NCBI RefSeq assembly: GCF_022352055.1
Contig: NZ_JAKRWM010000001.1
Span: 62,001 to 126,000 of the forward strand
Direction: 5' to 3'
From: Cohnella mopanensis
GTDB lineage: Bacteria; Bacillota; Bacilli; Paenibacillales; Paenibacillaceae
Length of the DNA stretch: 64,000 nucleotides
The stretch's first letter is position 1. Each line of letters opens with the position of its first letter. Positions 53,679-61,800 of this stretch are shown here, piece after piece. Under the pieces are notes generated by a model. It did not search any database and had not been told where the DNA came from. It saw only the letters and a program-made list of their open reading frames with translations. The position numbers and the translations under genes are program-made.

Positions 53679-54302
53679 ATGGTCCCCCTGTCGGATGTTA
53701 AACTCGCGGTCATTTATTATAGTTCCACCGGAACGAATTATCAGCTGTCGCAGTGGGCTGCAGAAGGGGCCAAGCAAGCGGGAGCCGAAGTGAAAATATT
53801 GAAGGTACCCGAGCTTGCCCCCGAAGCAGCGATCGCCGCCAATCTGGGTTGGAAAGCGCATGTGGACGCAACGAAAGACGTTCCTACGGTGACCAATGCG
53901 GATTTAGAATGGGCGGACGCTTATATTTTCTCGGTACCGACCCGATTCGGCAATTTGCCGTCCCAGATGAAGCAATTTTTCGATACGTTAGGCGGTTTAT
54001 GGTTTAACGGCAAGCTGGCGAACAAAGTCGTTAGCGCCATGTCAAGCGCTAGTAACGCGCATGGCGGACAAGAGGCGACTATTCTATCTTTGTACACGTC
54101 GATCTACCATTGGGGCGGAATTATCGCCGCTCCGGGATACACCGACCCTTCCGCGTTTACTTCGGGAGGAAATCCTTACGGGACGAGCGTAACCGTCGAT
54201 CAGTCAGGCAAAATGGTCGAGGACGTTCAGGCGGCCGTCATTCATCAAGGTAAACGAACGGCGACGGTAGCGGGATGGGTGAAGAAGGGGCTGCAGGGAT
54301 AA
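53679..54302 (+). CDS. wrbA: WrbA-type NAD(P)H:quinone oxidoreductase
   Basis: 207 residues from ATG 53679. The start is uncertain because the AAGGAG ribosome site lies against this ATG. The flavodoxin fold begins at KLAVIYYSSTGTNYQLSQ, whose Ser/Thr loop binds FMN. VPTRFGNLPSQMKQFFDTLGG is the WrbA signature, and SASNAHGGQEATIL is also conserved. It reduces quinones by two electrons, protecting against redox stress. It lies 25 nt behind the HD-GYP gene, so it may share its transcript, and ends in a strong terminator. Confidence 0.92.
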   Translation: MVPLSDVKLAVIYYSSTGTNYQLSQWAAEGAKQAGAEVKILKVPELAPEAAIAANLGWKAHVDATKDVPTVTNADLEWADAYIFSVPTRFGNLPSQMKQFFDTLGGLWFNGKLANKVVSAMSSASNAHGGQEATILSLYTSIYHWGGIIAAPGYTDPSAFTSGGNPYGTSVTVDQSGKMVEDVQAAVIHQGKRTATVAGWVKKGLQG

Positions 54303-54318
54303 AGATTTCGATAATCAA

Positions 54319-54359
54319 TGCCGAATCGTTGCTTAGTGCAACGGTTTCGGCATTTTTTA
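54319..54359 (+). terminator. Terminator after wrbA
   Basis: AATGCCGAA and TTCGGCATT with an inner CGTTGC/GCAACG arm form a long stem followed by TTTTTT. Confidence 0.93.
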
Positions 54360-54390
54360 AGTTGAATCGTATTTGTTCGTAGATGTACAC

Positions 54391-54407
54391 TGGTATTATT
54401 CATACCA
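54391..54407. promoter_or_regulatory. Inverted repeat upstream of the oxidoreductase gene
   Basis: TGGTATTATTCATACCA has perfect 6-bp arms around a 5-nt centre, 29 nt before the next start codon. It overlaps a possible -10 (TATTAT) and may be an operator. Confidence 0.4.
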
Positions 54408-54435
54408 TCAGTCATAGGCAGAGGAGAAATAACGA

Positions 54436-55497
54436 ATGAGCTTCCAATATAGAATCGCGGTTGCAGGCTGCGGAAACATGGCAAACACTTGGGTAAAATA
54501 CGCCATCGGGCGATCCGATGCGGAGATCGTGGCATTAATCGATATTAAGCAGGAATTTGCCCAAGCGATGGCGGACAGACATGGTCTCGCTTGCCAGACC
54601 TTCACGGATATTCAGCAGGCGATTGAAGAAACGGGGGCTAACCTCGTGTTCGATATTACGATTCCGGCGAGCCATTATCAGATTAGCTCTACGGCAATGA
54701 AGCTTGGTTGCGATGTGTTCGCAGAGAAACCGCTAGCCGAGACATTGAAGGAATGCCAAGACATCATCGCCATCTCCGATGAGACGGGGCGTACGCATAA
54801 CGTCATGCAAAATAGGCGCTTCGATGGTCGAATTCGCGCCTTGAAGGAATTGATTACGTCCGGCACGATCGGCAAACCGGGTTATGCGGGAGCGGATTTC
54901 TTCTTAGGCCCCCATTTCGGAGGATTTCGCGATGCGATGGACAGCCCGCTCTTATTGGATATGGCTATCCATACTTTCGATCAAGCACGGCTTATTCTCG
55001 GCGCAGACCCGGTATCCGTATATTGCCAAGAATTCAACCCCGTCGGATCATGGTATGCCGGACAAGCTGCGGCAATCTGCATTTTCGAGATGTCCGATGG
55101 CTCTGTATTTTGTTATAGAGGGTCTTGGTGCGCCGAAGGAGCTCCGACTTCATGGGAAGCTTCGTGGCGCGTGACGGGAGAGCAGGGGACGGCTATCTGG
55201 GATGGAGTGAATTCCCCTTATGTCGAAGCGGTGGCACCGGGTAATCAAGAGGAGAACTTCATCCGCGATTACGTTCGGATAGATATCGATGTACCGCAGC
55301 AAACGAAGCCGTTTCATGAAAGCGGCTTGGACGAGATGTTCGCTGCCCTTGCGGAAGGCCGTAAGTCCGAGACGGATTGCCGAGATAACATCCACAGCAT
55401 GGCGATGGTGCTAGGCGCGATCGAGAGCTCCAGATCAGGCCAGAAGATCAGGATCACGGATATGATGGACTCGGCGAAAACAGGAACAGAAGTGTAG
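54436..55497 (+). CDS. Gfo/Idh/MocA-family oxidoreductase
   Basis: 353 residues. The N-terminal Rossmann motif is [16 protein letters not shown], and the conserved EKPLAE lies at about residue 97, its Lys expected in catalysis. The C-terminal alpha/beta domain follows, with [11 protein letters not shown] carrying the usual His and Asp. It acts with NAD(P) on a sugar or cyclitol derivative in the cytoplasm. It is a single gene behind a palindromic site; the substrate cannot be told. Confidence 0.92.
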   Translation: MSFQYRIAVAGCGNMANTWVKYAIGRSDAEIVALIDIKQEFAQAMADRHGLACQTFTDIQQAIEETGANLVFDITIPASHYQISSTAMKLGCDVFAEKPLAETLKECQDIIAISDETGRTHNVMQNRRFDGRIRALKELITSGTIGKPGYAGADFFLGPHFGGFRDAMDSPLLLDMAIHTFDQARLILGADPVSVYCQEFNPVGSWYAGQAAAICIFEMSDGSVFCYRGSWCAEGAPTSWEASWRVTGEQGTAIWDGVNSPYVEAVAPGNQEENFIRDYVRIDIDVPQQTKPFHESGLDEMFAALAEGRKSETDCRDNIHSMAMVLGAIESSRSGQKIRITDMMDSAKTGTEV

Positions 55498-55585
55498 ATG
55501 ATTTTCCCGGTTTTCACCGACTTGCAAGATGTGCGTTTGCGCGAATGTTAGCAAATTCCGTCTATTGTTGCCGCATGAACTATTG

Positions 55586-55591
55586 TATAAT
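55586..55591 (+). promoter_or_regulatory. -10 box of the tdk promoter
   Basis: A perfect TATAAT lies 38 nt before the tdk start; the -35 region is weak (TTGTTG at 15 nt). It lies inside the earlier in-frame extension from 55545, so that extension is not translated. Confidence 0.6.
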
Positions 55592-55628
55592 GGTTGCTAA
55601 CTATTATCATCGTTGTGGAGGTAGCACA

Positions 55629-56213
55629 TTGGCTCAGTTGTATTTCAAATATGGCACGATGAACAGCGGCAAATCATTCGAAATTATTAAGGTCGCCCAC
55701 AATTATGAAGAGCAAGGCAAACCGGTTCTGATATTTACGCCTGCGATCGATACGAGGAACGGATCCGACAGGGTAGGATCAAGAGCAGGCTTCACGCGTC
55801 CGGCGATTCCCGTCAGTGAGAACACCAATTTATATGAGTCCGTGAAAACCCAACTGTCGGGTTCGGGCCGCTTTTTCTGCGTTCTCGTGGATGAAGCGCA
55901 ATGGCTAAAGAAACACCATATCGTGGAGCTAACTCGCGTCGTAGATGAGTTGAACGTTCCGGTTATGGCGTTCGGACTGAAAAACGATTTTCAGAACGAG
56001 CTCTTCGAAGGAAGCTACAATTTGCTCGTCTACGCGGACAAGATCGAAGAGATCAAAACGATATGCTGGTACTGCGATCGCAAAGCTACGATGGTGATCC
56101 GTTTCAAAGACGGCGTTCCCGTGAACGAGGGCGAACAAATTCAAGTCGGCGGTAGCGAGGATTATAAGCCGGTGTGCCGGCGTTGCTATAACGAGGCTTT
56201 CAAACAGAAGTAA
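55629..56213 (+). CDS. tdk: Thymidine kinase
   Basis: 194 residues from TTG 55629 with TGGAGGT upstream; this gives the standard length of the family. The P-loop is YGTMNSGKS at residues about 9-17; [16 protein letters not shown] holds the catalytic DEAQ; four Cys (CWYC and CRRC) form the zinc-binding lasso. It phosphorylates thymidine with ATP for DNA precursor salvage. The AGACAGGGG hairpin just downstream ends the transcript. Confidence 0.96.
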   Translation: MAQLYFKYGTMNSGKSFEIIKVAHNYEEQGKPVLIFTPAIDTRNGSDRVGSRAGFTRPAIPVSENTNLYESVKTQLSGSGRFFCVLVDEAQWLKKHHIVELTRVVDELNVPVMAFGLKNDFQNELFEGSYNLLVYADKIEEIKTICWYCDRKATMVIRFKDGVPVNEGEQIQVGGSEDYKPVCRRCYNEAFKQK

Positions 56214-56225
56214 AGGTGAATGAAG

Positions 56226-56254
56226 AGACAGGGGGGGTTGCCCCTGTCTTTTTT
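56226..56254 (+). terminator. Terminator after tdk
   Basis: AGACAGGGG pairs with CCCCTGTCT across a short loop, followed by TTTTTT. Confidence 0.92.
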
Positions 56255-56290
56255 GTACCCGCATATCGAAAATCGTAAATTTGAGGGTGA

Positions 56291-56352
56291 TAGCGGCAAA
56301 TCGTGCTGCTATTTTGTGGTTTAGCGAGTGTTTGTCTGCAATAGCGGCATAG
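56291..56352. repeat. 51-bp repeat family C, left flank of the large array
   Basis: TAGCGGCA occurs at 56291 and 56342, exactly 51 bp apart, with TTTAGCGAG at 56320 between them. The same unit layout (TTTAGCGAG, 22 bp, TAGCGGCA) recurs on the right flank. Confidence 0.8.
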
Positions 56353-56402
56353 AGTGGTTACTAATTAGGTCTTCACCACTTACAAACAACACTCCCTTAC
56401 AT

Positions 56403-57235
56403 AAAAAAGTGCCTTCATTGCGCCGCAACAACCTCGCCTGAAGCATGAAGGCCAAAAAAGTACCTTCATTGCGCCGAAATAGCCACTCTTGAAGCACGAA
56501 GGCCAAAAAAGTACCTTCATTGCGCCACAACAACCTCGCTTGAAGCATGAAGGCCAAAAAAGTACCTTTATTGCGCCGCAACAACCTCGCATGAAGCATG
56601 AAGGTCAAAAAAGTACCTTCATTGCGCCGCAACAACCTCGCATGAAGCATGAAGGCCAAAAAAGCACCTCCATTGCGCCGCAACAACCTCGCATGAAGCA
56701 TGAAGGTCAAAAAAGTACCTTCATTGCGCCGCAACAACCTCGCATGAAGCATGAAGGCCAAAAAAGCACCTCCATTGCGCCGCAACAACCTCGCATGAAG
56801 CATGAAGGTCAAAAAAGTACCTTCATTGCGCCGCAACAACCTCGCATGAAGCATGAAGGCCAAAAAAGCACCTCCATTGCGCCGCAACAACCTCGCATGA
56901 AGCATGAAGGTCAAAAAAGTACCTTCATTGCGCCGCAACAACCTCGCATGAAGCATGAAGGCCAAAAAAGCACCTCCATTGCGCCGCAACAACCTCGCAT
57001 GAAGCATGAAGGTCAAAAAAGTACCTTCATTGCGCCGCAACAACCTCGCATGAAGCATGAAGGCCAAAAAAGCACCTCCATTGCGCCGCAACAACCTCGC
57101 ATGAAGCATGAAGGTCAAAAAAGTGCCTCCATTACGCCGCAACAGCCTCGCTTGAAGCACGAAGGCCAAAAAAGTACCTTCATTGCGCCGCAACAACCTC
57201 GCTTTGAGCACGAGGGCCAAAAAAGTGCCTTCATT
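56403..57235. repeat. Large 51-bp tandem array D, about 16 units with an alternating two-unit pattern
   Basis: Units read CTTCATTGCGCCGCAACAAC, then CTCGCATGAAGCATGAAGG and a run of six As, with exact 51-bp spacing. In the centre two types alternate: one with GGTCAAAAAAGTACCTTC, the other with GGCCAAAAAAGCACCTCC, so the true repeat there is 102 bp. The outer units are more diverged, and some have a stop codon (for example TAG near 56480). ATGAAGG and CCTTCAT can pair across each A-run. Long frames stay open on both strands (17-residue repeats such as MKHEGQKSTFIAPQQPR) because 51 is a multiple of three; no ribosome site or signal supports translation. Confidence 0.95.
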
Positions 57236-57289
57236 TCCCTTACAATAGGGAAACCTAATAGGCTTGACTGGATGAAGAAAGTTAGACAA

Positions 57290-57365
57290 TAACGGCCTCG
57301 CATGCCATTATTCAGAGTTTTAGCGAGTTTTTGATCGTAATAGCGGCACCTTGTGCTGTTTTAGG
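57290..57365. repeat. 51-bp repeat family C, right flank of the large array
   Basis: A unit starting TAACGGC at 57290 is followed at 57341, 51 bp later, by TAGCGGCA and a partial second unit; TTTAGCGAG lies at 57319. The layout is the same as on the left flank at 56291-56352, so array D is bracketed by copies of one family in the same orientation. Confidence 0.75.
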
Positions 57366-57422
57366 ACAACGGGATGGCGTGAAAAGTTCTCGACTTGAAC
57401 TATTCTTGCTTATATCGACAAA

Positions 57423-57452
57423 AATCGCTTTTATTTTACAATAAAAGCGATT
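57423..57452. promoter_or_regulatory. Perfect inverted repeat at the lacI-type promoter
   Basis: AATCGCTTTTATT and AATAAAAGCGATT are perfect 13-bp arms with a TTAC loop. The right arm ends at the first bases of the -35-like TTGCAA (57451-57456); TATAAC at 57475-57480 would be the -10, 18 nt on. It could be an operator for a second regulator or a terminator for traffic from the repeat block. Confidence 0.6.
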
Positions 57453-57496
57453 GCAACAAGAAATAATAGTATGCTATAACAAAATTAATAGAACAC

Positions 57497-57510
57497 TTAA
57501 ACGTTTAGAT
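57497..57510. promoter_or_regulatory. LacI-type operator in front of the regulator gene
   Basis: TTAAACGTTTAGAT shares TAAACGTTTAGAT with the perfect palindrome downstream of this gene. It lies just after the predicted start and before the ribosome site, a position that suits self-repression. Confidence 0.75.
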
Positions 57511-57525
57511 AAACGAGGTGTAAGT

Positions 57526-58560
57526 TTGTCAGAGGTCGGCATAAAGGAAATCGCGGCAAGAGCGAACGTGTCTACCGCAACTGTATCTTACGTGCTCAAC
57601 GGTACGCGGAATGTGAAGCTCAACACCCGGGAACGCGTGATGCGCGTAATCGAAGAAATGAATTACAAGCCCAATAACGCGGCGCAAAGCCTAAAACGGA
57701 AACGTACCAATACGATAGGCGTCATTGCCGAAGACGTAACGGTATTCAACGTGCCCGAAATCATCGACGGGATCAACGACTGCGCGGACAAGATGGACAT
57801 GCATATTCTATTGACGAACCTTCGTCTCGATAAGCGAATCGGACGTAACTTCGACCAAACGGACAGTTATCGCCACTATGCGAACAATGCCGTCTCGGAG
57901 CTACTCAGCAAGCAAGTCGAAGGGATCGTCTATATCGGCGTTCATCCCCGCGATCTAACGGGGTTGATCGATACGTCGGGCAAACCGATTGTCTATGCGT
58001 ATTGCTACACCCAGAGCGACATTTCCATTCAGTATCACGATGAGCAGGCGTCTTATGAGGCCATGACCTACCTGGTGAAGAAGGGACATACACGCATCGG
58101 GATTATTAGCGGGACGATGGACTCCATTCCATCCCGGCTCAGATTTAACGGTTACTATAAAGCGGTGACCGAACACGAATTGCCATTCGACCCGCAATTG
58201 ATCAAGATGGGAAACTGGGAAGCGGAATCCGGTTATCGATTGGCGAAAGAGTTGTTGGAGCTTGAGCAACGTCCAACCGCGATATTGGCGATGAACGATG
58301 TCATGGCGGTAGGGGTCATGCGAGCGGCCGACGAGATGAACGTTCAAATCCCGAGAGATTTATCTGTAATGGGCTTTGACAATCGGGAGTTCAGCGATTA
58401 TTTAATCCCCCGTGTTACGACAATGGATTTGCCGCTTCACGAAATCGGGTTCCAGGCGATGGAATCGCTTGCCCTCTTGATCAAAGGGGAGCAAGTCGAG
58501 CGGAAGCCGATGCCCGTGTGCAAGTTGATCGAAAGAGAATCTGTCGATGCCCCTAGGTGA
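57526..58560 (+). CDS. LacI-family transcriptional regulator
   Basis: 344 residues from TTG 57526, preceded by GAGGTG; the frame is open further upstream but that part covers the promoter and operator. The helix-turn-helix is at the start (IKEIAARANVSTATVSYVLN) with the hinge NYKPNNAAQSLKRKRTNTIG. A periplasmic-binding-protein-like ligand domain follows, ending with LSVMGFDNREFSDYLIPRVT and a typical IERESV tail. Near-identical AAACGTTTAGAT sites before this gene and before the large secreted protein suggest it represses both until a sugar binds. Confidence 0.93.
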   Translation: MSEVGIKEIAARANVSTATVSYVLNGTRNVKLNTRERVMRVIEEMNYKPNNAAQSLKRKRTNTIGVIAEDVTVFNVPEIIDGINDCADKMDMHILLTNLRLDKRIGRNFDQTDSYRHYANNAVSELLSKQVEGIVYIGVHPRDLTGLIDTSGKPIVYAYCYTQSDISIQYHDEQASYEAMTYLVKKGHTRIGIISGTMDSIPSRLRFNGYYKAVTEHELPFDPQLIKMGNWEAESGYRLAKELLELEQRPTAILAMNDVMAVGVMRAADEMNVQIPRDLSVMGFDNREFSDYLIPRVTTMDLPLHEIGFQAMESLALLIKGEQVERKPMPVCKLIERESVDAPR

Positions 58561-58580
58561 CGATAGATTTTTTTGAAGAA

Positions 58581-58600
58581 AAATCTAAACGTTTAGATTT
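58581..58600. promoter_or_regulatory. Perfect 20-bp LacI-type operator before the large secreted protein gene
   Basis: AAATCTAAACGTTTAGATTT is a perfect palindrome with the central CG usual for LacI-family sites. It lies 20 nt after the regulator stop and about 220 nt before the next gene; a possible -10 (TACAAT) follows at 58602. The rest of the leader to 58818 holds no clear gene. Confidence 0.85.
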
Positions 58601-58818
58601 CTACAATAGCCGGAATGTCCCCCCTTTATTCGCCGCTAATCATCGTCCCCTTTTCCTCGAACAAGGCTCCAATATTCGTTTCAACTCGATATGTTCTTTT
58701 CTAATTAGAAGGGGGGTGATTGCCTATTCGTCGAATGATGCAGGATTAGAGAGTAGATCGACATCATGACGGAGGAGAACCGGCTGAAGCTAAGCCAATT
58801 ATGAAGGAGGAATTATTG

Positions 58819-61800
58819 ATGCTTACGCAAGAGGCCCCCAGATCTAATCGATTTTTTATTTTCGCCGCATCACTTTTTGTAACCGCTTTATTTATCGTCT
58901 TTTGGCCGAAGATGGCTTCCGCGTACACGCTCACGGACGGCAATTTCAACGTTCAAACCGGTACGAACGGGGAGATCACCTCATTGAAATTGGTAGGAGA
59001 TTCGTTCCCGACGAACTATGTGATGAATGGGACGAATGCTCCGAACCAAAATACGGCCGATCATCAATGGCTCGGTGAATTGATGTTCAAATACAAGCTG
59101 GGAAGCGGGGCTTGGACGAATGCATGGACAAGCAAATCCGCGGATGGCAGAACCCAGAGTCAGAGCGGAAACACGGTAACGGTAACGTACCAGAATGCTT
59201 CTAACGCAGAGGGGATCAAAAACTTCAAGGTCGTGGAGACTTACTCGCTCGTGAACGATTACTTGTTGTGGTCGATTAATCTCACGAATACGAGCACTCA
59301 AACGATCGAGTTCGGAGACGTCGGACTTCCGCTTCCGTTCAACGAATTTTGGTCAGGCGGCAACAATGAGGAGATCTATGAGACGCGGGTTCTTACTCAT
59401 TCCTATGTGGGGAATAACAGCTCTTATATTACGGTCGCAAGGCCAAGCGGAATTGGTTCCTCGTTGCTGATGATTCCCGATCCGACGACGGGAGCCGGCT
59501 TCGAATATCAGGATCGCTGGCGGATCGAGGAGCATCCCGGCAGCAAGTGGGCGATGGATCAGGGAGGCTGGTCCGAGGGACTGAACGTGTTCTACATCCA
59601 TTCGAACGTAATTAAGAGCACGAACCGGGGCTACCTCCCCAATACGAGCCTGACGTTAGCTCCTAACCAAAGCAAGACGTACGCTTTTAAATTTTTCAAG
59701 GTAGCGAATGAGAATGCCGTTAAAGACAAGCTTTACACCGAAGGGCTGATCGATGTCACTGCGGTTCCCGGAATGATCTTCTCTACGAACATGAAGGCGA
59801 AGATCGATCTCAGAACCTCTAAGGCGATCACTTCCGTCACCGCGCAATATCCGACCGAAACGACGATAACGTTCCTTAACTCCGCGGCCGGAGGACACAA
59901 CATATACGAGCTGACGTTAAGCCATCTTGGTCAGAATAACATTACGGTCAACTATGGTAGCGGTGAGAAAACCGTCCTGCAATTTTACGCGATCGAGCCG
60001 ATCGACACGGCCTTGCAGCGGCATTCGACCTTCATGGTGAACAGTACGCAATGGAACGCGCCCGGACAGGTGAAAAATAAAGTGTTCGACGATTGGATGA
60101 TGGACACGAAAGCCAAAAGAAACGTATTCAACGGTTACTGGGGCTGGGGAGACGATTGGGGATATACCCACGGGCAATTCCTAGCGGAGAAGAATGTCCA
60201 GACGCCAGTCGCATCGGAGATATCGGCGGTCGATCAGTATTTGGAAACGGCGATTTGGAATACGCTCATGGCCACGAACCATACGGATTACCTCATCTAC
60301 GATTTTCTGATGCCTGCTCCGAACACGACGCCGACCTACCGAGGATACGCTTATCCTCACATTTATAACACGTATTTCAGCATGTACAAGATCGCCAAGT
60401 TGTACCCGGACATGGTGACTTACCTTAATCCGAAGAATACCTACTTGCTACGGGCATATAACATCTTCAAAACGTTGTACGACGGTCCTGTCGCTTATAA
60501 CTGGAATACAGGGCTAATGGGCGAGCTGACCACTCCGGAGATAATTAAGGCTCTGCAAGACGAAGGTTATACGGCACAAGCCAACGATATGATCGCGAAG
60601 ATGGCGACGAAGTATAACAATTTCAAGAATACGACTTATCCGTACGGATCCGAGTACAACTATGACAATACGGGAGAGGAAGCTGTGTATACTCTCGCGA
60701 AGATGAACAACAACACGACGATGAAAAGCAAAATAAATGCCAAAACCCGTGCAGCACGCGGACAGATGCCGATCTGGTATTACTATGCGGATCCGGTGAC
60801 GATCACGGGCGAGAACTGGTGGAACTTTCAATACACCGTTTCCTTGGCCGGTTATGCGATGGATGATTGGATTCGCAATCACTCTACGACGCCGGAAATC
60901 GAGCAGCGGTTATCCTATGCGGCGAAGATTGCCAACGTAGGTGCAATCAATTCCGGGCAGATCAGCTCCGACCCGGCGAATATCGGCGCGGTCGCTTGGA
61001 CTTATCAAGCGGAGAAAGGCAATTATGGCGCTTTGGGCGTCGGAGGCGGAGCATTGCAGAACGGTTGGAGAGGCATGTCTGGAGAAGCGGATCTCGGTTT
61101 ATTCGGAGCGATTAAGATTCTAAGCTCCGATGTCGCGATCGACCCGATCTTCGGACTATACTGCTACGGCTGCGAAGTTACTTCTAGCGGCGGCAACTAT
61201 TCCGTCATTCCGAAAGACGGCGTATATCAACGCTTGAACTTGATCACGGAGAAGTTCGGCATGGAGCTCGAGCGCGACAAGTATACGGCGGCTACGGTTG
61301 CGATCGCCAAGAACAGCGTGAACTTCACCTTAAAAAATTCAACGCCGGGTTCTGCGCATACGACGAAGGTAACGTTCTCGGGGCTTGCGCCGGGCTCGTA
61401 CAACATTCTGGTGAATAACACGGCTGCAGGTAGCTTTAACGCGACGAGCGGCAATAAAGCGACGATCAGTTTAAGTATTGGAACGGCAGCGACATACGAC
61501 GTGAAGCTTCAGCAGGGAACTCCTCCCGCGAATACGGCTCCCGTCGTGAATGCAGGCTCCAATGCGACATTTACGTTGCCGGCAAGCGTTGCGTTGATAG
61601 GAACCGCGACCGACGACGGCTTGCCGAGCGGGACTTTGACGACAACCTGGAGCTTGCAAAGCGGACCTGGAACGGCAACAATCGCGAACGCTAGCGCTTT
61701 GAGTACGAGTGCTACGGTATCCGCAGCGGGCACTTATGTATTCAAGCTGACGGCAACCGACGGTGCATTGTCTTCTTCGGCTACGGTCACTCATACGGTA

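Noticed and set aside
56403..57235. CRISPR array
   Set aside because: The 51-bp units are contiguous and nearly identical over their full length; there are no unique spacers and no cas genes in the window.
58712..58772. Leader peptide after AGAAGGGGGGTGATTG
   Set aside because: The purine run is followed by several competing short frames with poor spacing and no attenuator hairpin.
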